From: an uncultured Pelagibacteraceae bacterium
GTDB taxonomy: Bacteria; Pseudomonadota; Alphaproteobacteria; Pelagibacterales; Pelagibacteraceae
Length of the DNA: 64,000 bases
Assembly: GCA_902585045.1 (NCBI GenBank)
Contig: CACICB010000004.1
Location: 1 to 64,000 of the forward strand
Direction: 5' to 3'
The notes under the pieces are model-generated. The model was not told the origin of the DNA. It did not search any database and saw nothing but the letters and a program-made list of their open reading frames with translations. Positions 17,142-27,156 of the stretch are shown one piece after another (the first letter of the stretch is position 1; each line of letters begins with the position of its first letter). A program made the translations under genes and the position numbers.

Positions 17142-17829
17142 AATTTAAGGAAGATATTTTTTCAAACATTTCTATAGTGTTTAAATGATAAAATTTTTGA
17201 TTGCTCTCCAATCCGCCTAGATTGTTTTCACTTATTAATTTTTCCCAAACTTCATTCATAGAAAAAATATTTTTATTAAAAAAGTTTAAATGATCATTTT
17301 TCATTATTTGAAGACCAGTAAAAATGTATTTGTTCTGTTCATTTTTATAAATTAAATTATTTTTTAAATTAAAGTCACCCTTGAAAGAATTATCCAAAGA
17401 TAATTCTTTTTTAACCAGTAATAAACACGGTCTTTTATTTATGAAATACTCTTTTTCTAAAGATTGTACTTCTTCAGAATATTTATTACTCCAAAGCGTA
17501 TCTGGATTAATTACAAAAAAGGGATTATTCTTAAATTCTTTTGTTCCCTTTTTCACTCCACCACCAGTATTTAATAATAAATCTTTCTCATTTGATATTC
17601 TAAAATTAACCTCAGATGTAAAATCTGAGATAAATTTTTCTATTTGATCAGCAAGATGATGAATATTTACAGTTATCTCTTCTACACCATGATTTATTAG
17701 AAGATTAATTGCTCTTTCAAGAAGAGTACTACCTCCTATTTCTAATAATGGTTTTGGTTTTTTATTAGTAAGAGGTTGCATTCTCTTTCCTAAGCCAGCA
17801 GTCAATATCATCCCGTGTTTTATTTTCAT
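17131..17829 (-). CDS. murU: N-acetylmuramate alpha-1-phosphate uridylyltransferase (nucleotidyltransferase)
   Basis: 232 residues of the sugar-1-phosphate nucleotidyltransferase fold. The signature is MILTAGLGKRMQPLTNKKPKP (residues 7-27), with a conserved ..VNIHHLADQI.. and INPDTLW (metal site). Family knowledge with context: next to an AmgK-like kinase, such proteins are MurU, making UDP-MurNAc for peptidoglycan recycling, bypassing fosfomycin-sensitive MurA. ATGA couples it to the upstream kinase gene. Assigning MurU rather than another sugar nucleotidyltransferase rests partly on this neighbour. Confidence 0.82.
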   Translation of the reverse strand: MKIKHGMILTAGLGKRMQPLTNKKPKPLLEIGGSTLLERAINLLINHGVEEITVNIHHLADQIEKFISDFTSEVNFRISNEKDLLLNTGGGVKKGTKEFKNNPFFVINPDTLWSNKYSEEVQSLEKEYFINKRPCLLLVKKELSLDNSFKGDFNLKNNLIYKNEQNKYIFTGLQIMKNDHLNFFNKNIFSMNEVWEKLISENNLGGLESNQKFYHLNTIEMFEKISSLNSID

Positions 17830-18788
17830 AAATTATTTATTTTTTTCAGCTTTTTAATTTTTAAATGTTTTTTAAATAATAAGTTTAAGTTTTTAAAAAC
17901 AGGATTTTTGAGACGTCTCTCAATTAAACTCCATGTATATGGTAAATATTTAAGATAATTAGGTTTGCCATCTCTTTTAAAAAGTCTTACGAATATTCCT
18001 AGAATTTTTAAATTTCTTTGAACAGATAATATTTCAAAATCGTTTTTTAAATTTTTATATTCCTCTTTTTTAAATTTGGATTTGTAATAATAAAAATTTA
18101 ATAATTTCTCTTGTAAATTTGAAGGTAATTTTATTCTAACATCATCAATCAACGAAGCTACATCATATAACGGATTTCCAATTATGGCATCTTGGCTATC
18201 TATCAAACCAAGTTTATTTTTATTTACCATAATATTTGATGCATGAAAATCTCTATGTACAAAAGTATTATTTTTAAAATAAAGTTTTTTGTATATTTTT
18301 GTTAATTCACTTTTAACAATATCTTTAATTCTTTTTTGTTTTGAACTTTTCAAACAGTACTTTAAATACCAATCAAAAAATAAATCAGATTCTTTATGAA
18401 GATTTTTTATCGAATAATTTTCAAAATTTATTTTGAATTTTCCTAATCGATAATTTCGTTGTAAATTTATATTTTGTAGTTTTATAATGATCTTAATCAG
18501 ATCTTTGTAATGCTTAAATTTATTTTTTTTTTTTATAATTGTATTATAAAAAGACTTTTGTCCCAAATCAGTTATTTCAATAATATTGTGTTCATAGTAA
18601 TTAGTAATTAACTTAGGTGCATATATTTTATATTTTGCTAAAATTTTGTTTACAACAATATAGGTAATTAAATTTTTAAATTTTTCTCTTTTTGCTTGAA
18701 CAATAATCGATGTATTCTTACCTTTCTGTAATCTGTAAAATTCTCTAAATGATGCATCTCCTGAAATTTTTCTAAGTTTATAGTTCAT
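17826..18788 (-). CDS. amgK: Anomeric MurNAc/GlcNAc kinase-like phosphotransferase
   Basis: 320 residues of the aminoglycoside-phosphotransferase (choline-kinase-like) fold. The catalytic loop FVHRDFHASNI and the metal-binding LIDSQDA segment are both present around residues 180-205. Family knowledge: AmgK phosphorylates the anomeric hydroxyl of MurNAc for MurU. The order tsaE-amgK-murU is recurrent in Alphaproteobacteria. It overlaps tsaE by 11 bases and murU by 4, so all three are translated as a unit. Confidence 0.82.
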   Translation of the reverse strand: MNYKLRKISGDASFREFYRLQKGKNTSIIVQAKREKFKNLITYIVVNKILAKYKIYAPKLITNYYEHNIIEITDLGQKSFYNTIIKKKNKFKHYKDLIKIIIKLQNINLQRNYRLGKFKINFENYSIKNLHKESDLFFDWYLKYCLKSSKQKRIKDIVKSELTKIYKKLYFKNNTFVHRDFHASNIMVNKNKLGLIDSQDAIIGNPLYDVASLIDDVRIKLPSNLQEKLLNFYYYKSKFKKEEYKNLKNDFEILSVQRNLKILGIFVRLFKRDGKPNYLKYLPYTWSLIERRLKNPVFKNLNLLFKKHLKIKKLKKINNL

Positions 18789-19227
18789 TTAAAATTTTCC
18801 ATTTTCCTGAGCCTACAAATTTTATCTCTCTCTCTTTTTCATTTGTAGCATAATCTATATATATTTCTAACTTATCAAATAATGGAATATTAATGAGTTG
18901 AGGCCATTCTATAATCTTAATTGTATCTTGCTTTTCTAAAAATATTCCTAAATGTTTTAATTCTTTTTCTTCTCTTATTCTGTAAAGATCATAGTGCATA
19001 ATCTTAATATCCTTTAGTTCATACTCGTAGAGTAAGTTAAAAGTGGGGCTAAGTACTTCGGTAATCTTTTCTCCTTTTTTTTCTTGTAAATAATTTATCA
19101 AATATCTTGTAAATGTAGTTTTTCCCACGCCAATTTCACCGAATAAAAAAATACAATCGTTCTTATTTAGCTTGTCCGCAATTTTCTGTGATAAGGAATT
19201 TAGATGTTCTAAAGATTTTACAATCAT
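18778..19227 (-). CDS. tsaE: tRNA t6A biosynthesis ATPase TsaE
   Basis: 149 residues. The Walker A loop GEIGVGKTT (30-38) is followed by LSPTFNLLYEY and MHYDLYRI, the Walker B-like HxDxYR motif of TsaE. Family knowledge: TsaE binds the TsaB-TsaD complex and powers cycles of N6-threonylcarbamoyl-adenosine formation on ANN-decoding tRNAs. Its partner TsaB, shortened, is encoded near the right end of the window. The gene lies 11 bases after ahcY and is coupled to amgK. Confidence 0.9.
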   Translation of the reverse strand: MIVKSLEHLNSLSQKIADKLNKNDCIFLFGEIGVGKTTFTRYLINYLQEKKGEKITEVLSPTFNLLYEYELKDIKIMHYDLYRIREEKELKHLGIFLEKQDTIKIIEWPQLINIPLFDKLEIYIDYATNEKEREIKFVGSGKWKILNEL

Positions 19228-19238
19228 TAGCCACTGTT

Positions 19239-20528
19239 TTAGTAGCGGTAAGTATCTGGTTTAAATGGTCCTGATGGTTTAACGCTAATATAATCGGCTT
19301 GTTCTTTTGACATTTTAGTTAATTTAGCACCTACTTTTTCTAAATGAAGCATTGCAACTTTTTCATCAAGATGTTTCGGGAGCACGTAAACTTTCTTTTC
19401 ATACTTATCTGAGTTTTTCCATAATTCAATTTGAGCAATTACTTGATTTGTGAATGAAGCACTCATAACAAAACTAGGGTGCCCTGTAGCGCATCCCAAA
19501 TTAACCAGTCTTCCTTCAGCTAAAAGAATGATTCTTTTTTTGCTAGGTAATTCTATTTCGTGAACTTGAGGTTTTATTTCATCCCATTTGTAATTTTTTA
19601 ATGCCTCAACTTGTATTTCGTTATCAAAGTGCCCTATATTGCAAAGTATTGCTCTATCTTTCATATCTCTCATATGATCAGCTGTAACTATATCTTTGTT
19701 TCCTGTAGCAGTTACAACTATATCAGCATCTTTAATAGCTTCATCCATAACAACTACTTCGTAACCTTCCATAGCAGCTTGCAAAGCACAAATTGGGTCT
19801 GTCTCGGTAACCATAACTCTTGCGCCTGCTTGACGTAAAGAAGCAGCGCTTCCTTTGCCAACATCGCCAAACCCAGCGACAATAGCTACTTTACCTGACA
19901 TCATTACATCAGTTGCTCTTTTAATTCCGTCTACTAAACTTTCTCTACAACCATAAAGATTATCAAATTTAGATTTTGTAACCGAATCGTTTACATTTAT
20001 AGCAGGTATAAGTAGCTCTTTATTAGCCTCCATCTTTTTAAGTGCTAAAACACCGGTTGTAGTTTCTTCTGAAACACCCTTAACATCTTTTAATAAATTT
20101 TTGTATTCTTTGTGCATTAAAGCTGTAAGGTCTCCACCATCGTCTAAAATCATATTTGGTTTCCAGTCTTTTTTTCCTTCAATAGTTTGCTTGACGCACC
20201 ACCAGTATTCTTTTTCTGTCTCACCTTTCCAAGCAAATACAGGGATGCCTGCTTTGGCTATCGCAGCTGCTGCATGATCTTGTGTTGAAAAAATATTACA
20301 TGAAGACCACCTAACCTCAGCTCCTAATTCTACTAAAGTTTCAATTAATACTGCAGTTTGTATTGTCATATGTAGACAACCTAAGATCTTTGCACCTTTT
20401 AAAGGTTTTTTACCTTTGTTCTCTTTTCGAAGAGCCATAAGTCCTGGCATTTCTGTTTCTGCTAAAGAAATTTCTTTTCTACCAAAATCTGCTTGGTTTA
20501 TATCTTTTACTTTATAATCTTGTGCCAT
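19239..20528 (-). CDS. ahcY: S-adenosylhomocysteine hydrolase
   Basis: 429 residues. The NAD-binding loop [14 protein letters not shown] (about 206-219) and the C-terminal tail ending KPDTYRY are diagnostic. Family knowledge: splits S-adenosylhomocysteine to adenosine and homocysteine, relieving inhibition of methyltransferases; a CFA-synthase-like methyltransferase and metK are in this window. I chose ATG at 20528 (MAQDYKVKD); the longer frame to 20567 would remove the promoter, and the resulting N-terminus matches the family. It lies between chvG and tsaE. Confidence 0.95.
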   Translation of the reverse strand: MAQDYKVKDINQADFGRKEISLAETEMPGLMALRKENKGKKPLKGAKILGCLHMTIQTAVLIETLVELGAEVRWSSCNIFSTQDHAAAAIAKAGIPVFAWKGETEKEYWWCVKQTIEGKKDWKPNMILDDGGDLTALMHKEYKNLLKDVKGVSEETTTGVLALKKMEANKELLIPAINVNDSVTKSKFDNLYGCRESLVDGIKRATDVMMSGKVAIVAGFGDVGKGSAASLRQAGARVMVTETDPICALQAAMEGYEVVVMDEAIKDADIVVTATGNKDIVTADHMRDMKDRAILCNIGHFDNEIQVEALKNYKWDEIKPQVHEIELPSKKRIILLAEGRLVNLGCATGHPSFVMSASFTNQVIAQIELWKNSDKYEKKVYVLPKHLDEKVAMLHLEKVGAKLTKMSKEQADYISVKPSGPFKPDTYRY

Positions 20529-20538
20529 ATTGAAGATG

Positions 20539-20567
20539 TTATTATCAACATAAATAAACCTTAGCAA
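20539..20567 (-). promoter_or_regulatory. Promoter of ahcY
   Basis: On the minus strand TTGCTA (20567-20562) and TAATAA (20544-20539) are 17 bases apart. A start near 20532 leaves about 4 bases before the ATG, so the message would be almost leaderless and leaves no space for a SAH riboswitch. Confidence 0.5.
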
Positions 20568-20576
20568 GAAATAATG

Positions 20577-22097
20577 TTAGGACAATTTAGGAAGTAAAAC
20601 CTCAACCTGGGCTCCTTTTGTATTTATCCTATTTGAAGCTGCTATTGTTCCTTTATGTAATTGAACAATATTTTTTACAATATTCAAACCTAGTCCGGAG
20701 TGTTTTCCAAAACTTGTAGGCCTATTACTATAAAAACGTTTAAAAATTTTCTGAGGTGAAGTTTCAGTAAAGCCAGGTCCCTCATCTTTTACTGAAATTA
20801 ATAAATTGCTAGAAGTTTCTTCAAGACTAATATAAATTTTTTGATTGTCTTTGCTAAATGAAATTGAATTATCTAATAAATTAGCCACAACTTGCTCTAA
20901 TCTATTACTTATACCGAATATAAAATGACCATTTTTACTTTTAATTTTATTAATAACATTTATCTCAATTTTTTTATTTTGATTAATAAGATCTTGGTTA
21001 AAGTCCTCCACTACACTATTAATAATTTCGACTAAATTGATTTTACTCATTTTTTCTCGAGATAAGGATGCTTCATCTTTTAACATTTGAGTATAATCCG
21101 TTATTAATCTTTCTATTCTTTCTACATCATGATTTATGATTTTAAGAAGTTTTTCCCCCTCATTTTTTTCAGTAGTTTTATCTAAAAGCTCTGAGGCACT
21201 TTTTAAAGATGCGAGTGGATTTCTTATTTCATGAGCCAAATCATTTGAAAATGTTTCTGCTCTATTAGTTCGTTGTTGTAATTCTTTAGTCATTTCATCA
21301 ATTGACTGTGTAAGTTTTCCAATTTCATCGTTTCTGGTAAAAACTTTGTATATATCTATTGTTTGACTAGATTTTTTTTTAACTCCATCACTAAATTTAA
21401 CCAAAAGTCCAATTGGCTTAAGAATATATTTATTTAAAAATAGAGAAAAGATTAAAATCACAATCGCGACAGCAATCATAGTTCTTATTATAAATGCTTT
21501 TCTCTCTTTTACAGCAGTGGTGATGTCATTTGCTTGCTCTGAAACTACAATATAACCAATATCATCGTTTTTGAATTTAATTTTGCTTAGAGTGCTTACA
21601 AAAAAATTATTTTTTTTATCTTTAGTCACAGTCATGATTTCATCATTATATTTATTTTTAATAATATCTTTTATTTCGTCTATTTCCTCTACTTCAAGTT
21701 TTTCTTCAGTATCTGGCTTGATTGTCTTACTGCCCAAAGCTTCCTCAAAAATTACGTCTGATCCTGTAAAAACACTTTGATCTAAATCTAAAATATTTGT
21801 ATCACCAATTAGATTTCCAGATAAATCATAAAATTGGACACGATCTAGACTTTGAAATAAAAATCTTGTAGAGAGCAAGAAATCCCTGATTCCTTCTTTA
21901 GTGTATTCTATATTAAGTCTTTCAAGATTATCTTTGGTATTATTAATTACTATTTTATGATTATCTGATCTTTCTTCTACTAGATTTGGTTGGATTGCTT
22001 CAAGGTATATAATTGTAAAAAGTCCTAAAACAGAAAAAACTGTAAGGTTAATGATTAAAAACTTCCTTAGAATAGAAGCTGATTTTTTTTGTTTCAT
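20577..22097 (-). CDS. chvG: Sensor histidine kinase ChvG
   Basis: 506 residues: membrane helices at about 13-33 and 202-222 bracket a periplasmic sensor, then HAMP (about 223-275), a HisKA domain with phospho-accepting His289 in DLAHEIRNP, and an ATPase domain with DNSISF (N box), DEGPGF (G1) and GLGLNIV (G2). Family knowledge: ChvG-ChvI/BatS-type systems sense acid or envelope conditions in Alphaproteobacteria. The identification uses the paired regulator and the neighbouring ahcY. The start ATG shares one base with the stop of chvI (TAATG). Confidence 0.87.
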   Translation of the reverse strand: MKQKKSASILRKFLIINLTVFSVLGLFTIIYLEAIQPNLVEERSDNHKIVINNTKDNLERLNIEYTKEGIRDFLLSTRFLFQSLDRVQFYDLSGNLIGDTNILDLDQSVFTGSDVIFEEALGSKTIKPDTEEKLEVEEIDEIKDIIKNKYNDEIMTVTKDKKNNFFVSTLSKIKFKNDDIGYIVVSEQANDITTAVKERKAFIIRTMIAVAIVILIFSLFLNKYILKPIGLLVKFSDGVKKKSSQTIDIYKVFTRNDEIGKLTQSIDEMTKELQQRTNRAETFSNDLAHEIRNPLASLKSASELLDKTTEKNEGEKLLKIINHDVERIERLITDYTQMLKDEASLSREKMSKINLVEIINSVVEDFNQDLINQNKKIEINVINKIKSKNGHFIFGISNRLEQVVANLLDNSISFSKDNQKIYISLEETSSNLLISVKDEGPGFTETSPQKIFKRFYSNRPTSFGKHSGLGLNIVKNIVQLHKGTIAASNRINTKGAQVEVLLPKLS

Positions 22098-22795
22098 TAG
22101 CTAACATTCCATCTATATCCACTTCCGTATCTAGTTTCAATCGCAGAAAACTTTTCATCCACTTTTTTAAACTTTTTTCTAATTCTTTTTACGTGACTGT
22201 CAATAGTTCTATCTTCAATTTCTGTGTTCTCCTTATATGCTATGTCCATTAAATGAGCTCGTTCTTTAATAACGCCCGGTCTTTTAGCCAATTCTTTGAC
22301 AATTAAAAATTCTGTAGTAGTCAACTTATCTGGTAAAGCTTTACCATTCCACTCACACTCTAGTTGAGCAGGATCCAATTTTAATTTTCCATGACTAATT
22401 ATATTTTTTGTATCATCAACAGTATTAGTTTTTTTCCTTAATTGAACTCTTATTCTTTCAATTAAAACTTTAGTAGAGAAACCTCCGGATTTTTTAACAA
22501 AATCATCTGCTCCTAACTTCAACCCAAGTAGTTCATCAACTTCATCATCTTTTGATGTTAAAAAAATAATTGGAATTGACATTTTTTTTTTTAATTTTTT
22601 AAGCAACTCTTCTCCGTCCATTCTAGGCATTTTGATATCTAATATTGCTAAGTCAGGTGGATTTCGGGTTAATCCGATTAAAGCTGTTTCGCCATCAATA
22701 TAAGTTTGAACTTTAAATCCTTCTCTTTCCAAGGCCATACTTATGCTAGTGAGTATGTTTCTATCATCATCTACTAAAGCAATTGTGTGTGTCAT
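22097..22795 (-). CDS. chvI: OmpR-family response regulator ChvI
   Basis: 232 residues: receiver domain (1-120) with acidic pocket DDD at 9-11, phospho-acceptor Asp53 in LAILDIKMPRMDG and the conserved lysine in FLTSKDD; then a winged-helix DNA-binding domain (about 140-230) with RTIDSHVKRIRKKF. Family knowledge: partner of ChvG controlling envelope, exopolysaccharide and acid responses. It is translated ahead of chvG with a TAATG junction. Upstream is polA, 39 bases away and co-directional. Confidence 0.88.
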   Translation of the reverse strand: MTHTIALVDDDRNILTSISMALEREGFKVQTYIDGETALIGLTRNPPDLAILDIKMPRMDGEELLKKLKKKMSIPIIFLTSKDDEVDELLGLKLGADDFVKKSGGFSTKVLIERIRVQLRKKTNTVDDTKNIISHGKLKLDPAQLECEWNGKALPDKLTTTEFLIVKELAKRPGVIKERAHLMDIAYKENTEIEDRTIDSHVKRIRKKFKKVDEKFSAIETRYGSGYRWNVS

Positions 22796-22834
22796 ATTTT
22801 TATTCTCTTAATTTTATTGTCAAAATTTAGGCGT

Positions 22835-25600
22835 TTAATGGGCCTCTCCCCAGTTGTTTCCGGAGTTAATGCTTACCTCTAAAGGTATTGAAAACATATG
22901 ATGATCTGAACTTGAAACTGACATCATTGTCTCTTTAACAATTTTTTTGACTTCACTCTCATCTTTTTTTAAACATTCAAAAATAAGTTCATCGTGTATT
23001 TGTAGAAGCATTTTTGCTTTCTTGTCTTCTTCAAAAATTTTATCAATTTTAATCATTGCAAGCCTAATAATATCTGCAGCCGATCCTTGTATCGGGGCGT
23101 TAATTGCTGCTCTTTCCTGGAAAGCTCGCACACTAAAATTTTTATCATTAATTCCTCTTAGGTGAATTCTTCTTCCAAAAATATTCGTGACAAAGCCCCG
23201 TTTCCTGCAAGTTTTAATCGTTGAATTCATATAATCTTTAATCTCAGGAAATTTTTTAAAATATGCATTAATAAAACTCAAAGCTTCTTCATTTGATACT
23301 GATATTTGTTTTGCTAACCCATATTGTGTTATCCCATATATAATTCCAAAATTAATTGCCTTTGCCTTTCGTCTAAAATCTTCAGTGACTTTTGTGATCG
23401 GAACATTAAATACCTGGCTGGCTGTTAATGAGTGAATATCTTGATTGTTTTTAAAAGCTTTCTTTAATTCTTTTACATCAGCCATGTCAGCAAGAATTCT
23501 CATTTCTATTTGATTATAATCTGCCGAAATAAGTAAATTATTTTTTTCCGCCACAAAAGCTTTTCTTATTTCTTTGCCGTCTAGAGTTTTTATAGGAATA
23601 TTTTGTAAATTAGGATCACTTGAAGCCAGCCTACCGGTGTTAGTTGCCGCTAATAAAAAAGATGTGTGAACTCTTTTTGTTTTTTTACTTATATGATCTT
23701 GCAAAGCATCTGTATAAGTACTTTTTAATTTTGAAACTTGGCGCCATTCTAAAACTAAGTTTGGAAATTTATGACCAGTCAATGCCAAATCCTCTAAAAT
23801 TTTAGCGCTAGTAGCTAAGCTACCTTTTTTAGTTTTTTTTAATTTTGCTATCTTTAAGTCATTATAAATAATTTCTCCTAATTGTTTTGGCGATCCGATA
23901 TTAAATTTTTTACCCGATATTTTATAAATTTCTTTTTCAATAGTTATTAATCTTTCCTCAAATTTTTTTGAAAGTTTTTTTAGATAACCATCATCAACTT
24001 TCACACCACTCGACTCTAGTTTTGAGAGAATTTTTATCATTGGTTTTTCAAATTCCTCATAAATTTTTTCTAACTTTTCCTTAGATAATCTCTCAGATAA
24101 AACTTCATATAATCTTAACGTTATATCTGCATCCTCAGCAGCATATTCAGTGGCTGATTTAAGATCTACTTCTGAAAAATTTAACTGCTTTTTTCCAGTT
24201 CCTACCAAATCTTTATAAGATATGGTTTTATGACCAAGATGTAATTCAGATAACGTATCCATATTATGTCTATTATTTCCCGCGTCTAGTGTGTACGAAA
24301 GTAACATCGTGTCTTCCACCGAGCTAAGTTCGATGCCATGGTTTTTAAATATTATAAAATCATATTTTATATTTTGGCCAACTTTTTTTATGCTTGGGTC
24401 TTCTAAAAGTGGTTTAAGTTTCTTCAAAACAATATCCTTTTTTAATTCCGTTTTTTCAGTATGACCTACCGGGATATAGAAAGCTTCGTTAACCTCATAG
24501 CATAACGATATGCCAACAAGATCTGCTTCTTGGGGATTTAAGGAAGAGGTTTCAGTATCAACTGCTATAACTGTTTTTTCATTTAATTTTTTTATTAATT
24601 CATCCAGTTGTTTCTCTTTGAAAATAGTTTTGTAGGTCTTAGTATTTATCTTATTGTTTTTTTTTACAAGATTTTTATCATTAAAATCTTTGCTTCCAGG
24701 TTCTCCGTAAAAACTAATTGCCTGGCTCAACAATCTATTAAATTCCATGTCTCTTAAAAAATCGTATAGTTTATCTTTATTAATATCTTTAATAATAAAG
24801 TCAGCAGCATCACTTCTAAGTGGAACATCATTTTTTAAAGTTACTAATTGCTTACTAATCATGGCTTTATCTTTGTTAGACAATAGGGTTTCCCGTCTTT
24901 TGTTCTGAGGTATTTCTGGTGCCTTCTTTAATAAATTTTCTAAGGTTTTATATTTATTTATAAGTTCTGCTGCTGTTTTAACTCCAATACCAGGAACTCC
25001 AGGCACATTATCTGAACTATCACCAGCAAGTGATTGCACGTCGATTACTTGACTTGGTTTAACTCCAAATTTTTCAATTACATCTTTTTCGCCTATAACT
25101 TTACTTTTCATAGGATCAAATAATCTGACTTTATTTGATACTAACTGCATTAAATCTTTATCCGACGATATCACGGTAACCTTTGCACCAGCTTCAGTAA
25201 TTTTTTTTGCATAAGTGGCTATGAGATCATCTGCTTCATAATTTAAAAGTTCAATAGACGGTAAGTTAAAAGCTTCAACAGATTTTCTGATGTACTCAAA
25301 TTGAGGTGCTAAATCGTCAGGTGCTTCTTCTCTGTTCGCTTTATATTCACTGTAAATTTCGTTTCTAAAATTTTTTCTTGCAGAGTCGAATATTACTGCA
25401 AAATGTGTTGGTTTATTTTTAGAGTCGTCTGATCTAGCATCCTCTAATAATTTAAAAAGCATAGAACAGAAACCACTAACCGCACCAGTTGGAAGACCGT
25501 CACTTTTTCTTGAAAGAGGAGGAAGAGCATAATAAGCCCGAAAAATATATCCAGATCCATCTACCAAATAAAAATGATCTGTTTTTTTTATTGAACTCAT
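22835..25600 (-). CDS. polA: DNA polymerase I
   Basis: 921 residues with all three modules: 5'-3' exonuclease (about 1-290), a 3'-5' exonuclease domain whose AVDTETSSL retains the DxE metal residues, and the polymerase (about 540-921). Motif A (SADYNQIEMRILA), motif B (RRKAKAINFGIIYGI) and motif C (HDELIFE) are intact. Family knowledge: Okazaki fragment processing and repair synthesis. It starts 42 bases from the divergent ABC-ATPase gene. Retaining the proofreading residues is not universal in small genomes and is worth noting. Confidence 0.96.
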   Translation of the reverse strand: MSSIKKTDHFYLVDGSGYIFRAYYALPPLSRKSDGLPTGAVSGFCSMLFKLLEDARSDDSKNKPTHFAVIFDSARKNFRNEIYSEYKANREEAPDDLAPQFEYIRKSVEAFNLPSIELLNYEADDLIATYAKKITEAGAKVTVISSDKDLMQLVSNKVRLFDPMKSKVIGEKDVIEKFGVKPSQVIDVQSLAGDSSDNVPGVPGIGVKTAAELINKYKTLENLLKKAPEIPQNKRRETLLSNKDKAMISKQLVTLKNDVPLRSDAADFIIKDINKDKLYDFLRDMEFNRLLSQAISFYGEPGSKDFNDKNLVKKNNKINTKTYKTIFKEKQLDELIKKLNEKTVIAVDTETSSLNPQEADLVGISLCYEVNEAFYIPVGHTEKTELKKDIVLKKLKPLLEDPSIKKVGQNIKYDFIIFKNHGIELSSVEDTMLLSYTLDAGNNRHNMDTLSELHLGHKTISYKDLVGTGKKQLNFSEVDLKSATEYAAEDADITLRLYEVLSERLSKEKLEKIYEEFEKPMIKILSKLESSGVKVDDGYLKKLSKKFEERLITIEKEIYKISGKKFNIGSPKQLGEIIYNDLKIAKLKKTKKGSLATSAKILEDLALTGHKFPNLVLEWRQVSKLKSTYTDALQDHISKKTKRVHTSFLLAATNTGRLASSDPNLQNIPIKTLDGKEIRKAFVAEKNNLLISADYNQIEMRILADMADVKELKKAFKNNQDIHSLTASQVFNVPITKVTEDFRRKAKAINFGIIYGITQYGLAKQISVSNEEALSFINAYFKKFPEIKDYMNSTIKTCRKRGFVTNIFGRRIHLRGINDKNFSVRAFQERAAINAPIQGSAADIIRLAMIKIDKIFEEDKKAKMLLQIHDELIFECLKKDESEVKKIVKETMMSVSSSDHHMFSIPLEVSINSGNNWGEAH

Positions 25601-25642
25601 ATATACATATTACATTGAAATCTTGATGAATTATAAAAAAGT

Positions 25643-26572
25643 ATGAATAAATTTGCCCTAGCTGTTGAAAATCTAACAAAGGTTTATTCTAGTCCTAAAA
25701 CCAAAAAACATAACAAAGCTTTAAATGATTTAAGTTTTGAAGTCAGACAAGGTGAGGTATTTGGATTATTAGGACCGAATGGAGCGGGCAAGACAACGTT
25801 TTTAAGTATTCTAGGAGGCACAGTTATTAAAACTAGTGGAAAAGTAAATGTATGGGGTTTTGATTTAGATCAAAATCCTCGTCAAGTTAGAGCGTCTGTG
25901 GGGATAGTCCCACAGGAAGTAAACTTAGATGCTTTTTTTAGTCCAAAAAAACTTCTTGAACTTCAGGCCGGACTTTACGGTATTTCTAAAGAGAACCGTA
26001 TAACTGATTTAATATTAAAGATGGTTTCTCTTCAAGATAAAGCTAATGCATACTCCAGAAGCTTATCGGGCGGCATGAAGAGAAGATTGCTTATAGCAAA
26101 GGCTATGGTTCATCAACCTCCAATTTTAATTTTAGATGAGCCTACAGCAGGTGTTGATGTAGAACTTAGAAATAATCTTTGGGAAAATGTAAAAGCTCTA
26201 AACAAAGAAGGTGTAACAATAATATTAACCACACACTATCTGATTGAAGCACAGGAAATGTGCGATCGAATAGCTATAATCAATAAAGGAAATTTAGTTG
26301 CGTTAGATACCACCGAAAAATTACTTGAGAGAATAAAAACTAAAAAAATAAATTTTAAAGTCAAAAATATTGAGTTAGATAAGAATTTAATGATGAAAGA
26401 TATAAATTTTAAAATAAACTCTAAAAATTCAATAATAGTTACTTATGAAAAAAACTCACTCGATTTTGAGGAAATAATCAATTATTTAAATGAAAATAAT
26501 ATCAAAATTGAGGATATTTCAACAGAAGATGGTGATTTAGAAGATGTTTTTGTTCAATTAACAAAACACTAG
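25643..26572 (+). CDS. ABC transporter ATP-binding protein (ABC-2 export type), no permease beside it
   Basis: 309 residues. Walker A GPNGAGKTT (about 44-52), signature LSGGMKRR, Walker B ILILDEPTAGVD and the switch histidine in LTTHYLIEA form a complete ATPase; residues after about 225 are a C-terminal extension like that of NodI/DrrA-type export ATPases. Family knowledge: such subunits pair with an ABC-2 permease. None is adjacent: the next gene is bioY. The permease is either elsewhere or lost. Confidence 0.87.
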   Translation: MNKFALAVENLTKVYSSPKTKKHNKALNDLSFEVRQGEVFGLLGPNGAGKTTFLSILGGTVIKTSGKVNVWGFDLDQNPRQVRASVGIVPQEVNLDAFFSPKKLLELQAGLYGISKENRITDLILKMVSLQDKANAYSRSLSGGMKRRLLIAKAMVHQPPILILDEPTAGVDVELRNNLWENVKALNKEGVTIILTTHYLIEAQEMCDRIAIINKGNLVALDTTEKLLERIKTKKINFKVKNIELDKNLMMKDINFKINSKNSIIVTYEKNSLDFEEIINYLNENNIKIEDISTEDGDLEDVFVQLTKH

Positions 26573-26603
26573 ATTTTAGTAAAAAAAAAGTTAAATTATT
26601 TAA

Positions 26604-27155
26604 ATGGAATTTGTAAAAAGTTTAAAACAAACAAAAATAATTAAATATATATTTATCGCCTTATTGGGCTCCATTCTTTTAGCCATATCGTCAAAAGTTA
26701 AAATACCATTTTACCCTGTCCCTATGACAATGCAAACTTTAGTTGTCTTGTTAATAGGAATATGTTTTGGATGGAAACTTGGTGTGGCAACTATTTCTTT
26801 ATATTTATTCGAAGGTATAATTGGTTTGCCAGTATTTTCAGGAACTCCGGAAAAGGGTATGGGAATAGTATACTTCACAGGACCAACAATGGGTTATTTG
26901 ATAGGTTTTGTGGTAGCTGGATTTTTAGCAGGAAAATTTAATTACGATAATAATTATTTTAAGAATTTTTTTAAATTAGTTTTTGCTACTAGCTTTATTT
27001 ATGTATTAGGGATGTTATGGCTAGGTACTTTAATAGGATGGGAAAAACCAATATTCAAGTTGGGAGCACAACCTTTCTTGTTAGCAGAGTTATTTAAAAT
27101 TTTAATTGCAACACTAGCAATAAATCAAATCAGAAAATTTAGAAAATTTATTTAA
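26604..27155 (+). CDS. bioY: Biotin transporter, substrate-specific S component BioY
   Basis: 183 residues, six predicted helices. The segments KIPFYPVPMTMQTLVVLL near the N-terminus, LYLFEGIIGLPVFSG and GPTMGYLIGF are the conserved BioY motifs. Family knowledge: BioY takes up biotin, alone or with the ECF module BioM/BioN; neither partner is here. The neighbouring ATPase resembles export-type subunits rather than BioM, so I do not propose them as a pair. It ends one base before the convergent regA. Confidence 0.9.
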   Translation: MEFVKSLKQTKIIKYIFIALLGSILLAISSKVKIPFYPVPMTMQTLVVLLIGICFGWKLGVATISLYLFEGIIGLPVFSGTPEKGMGIVYFTGPTMGYLIGFVVAGFLAGKFNYDNNYFKNFFKLVFATSFIYVLGMLWLGTLIGWEKPIFKLGAQPFLLAELFKILIATLAINQIRKFRKFI

Positions 27156-27156
27156 G

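Noticed and set aside
20529-20576. SAH or SAM riboswitch before ahcY
   Set aside because: Only 48 bases separate chvG from the ahcY ATG and they are filled by a promoter; no leader remains.
25643-27155. ABC ATPase and BioY as one biotin ECF transporter
   Set aside because: The ATPase has a C-terminal extension and signature of export-type ABC-2 subunits, and no BioN-like T component is present.
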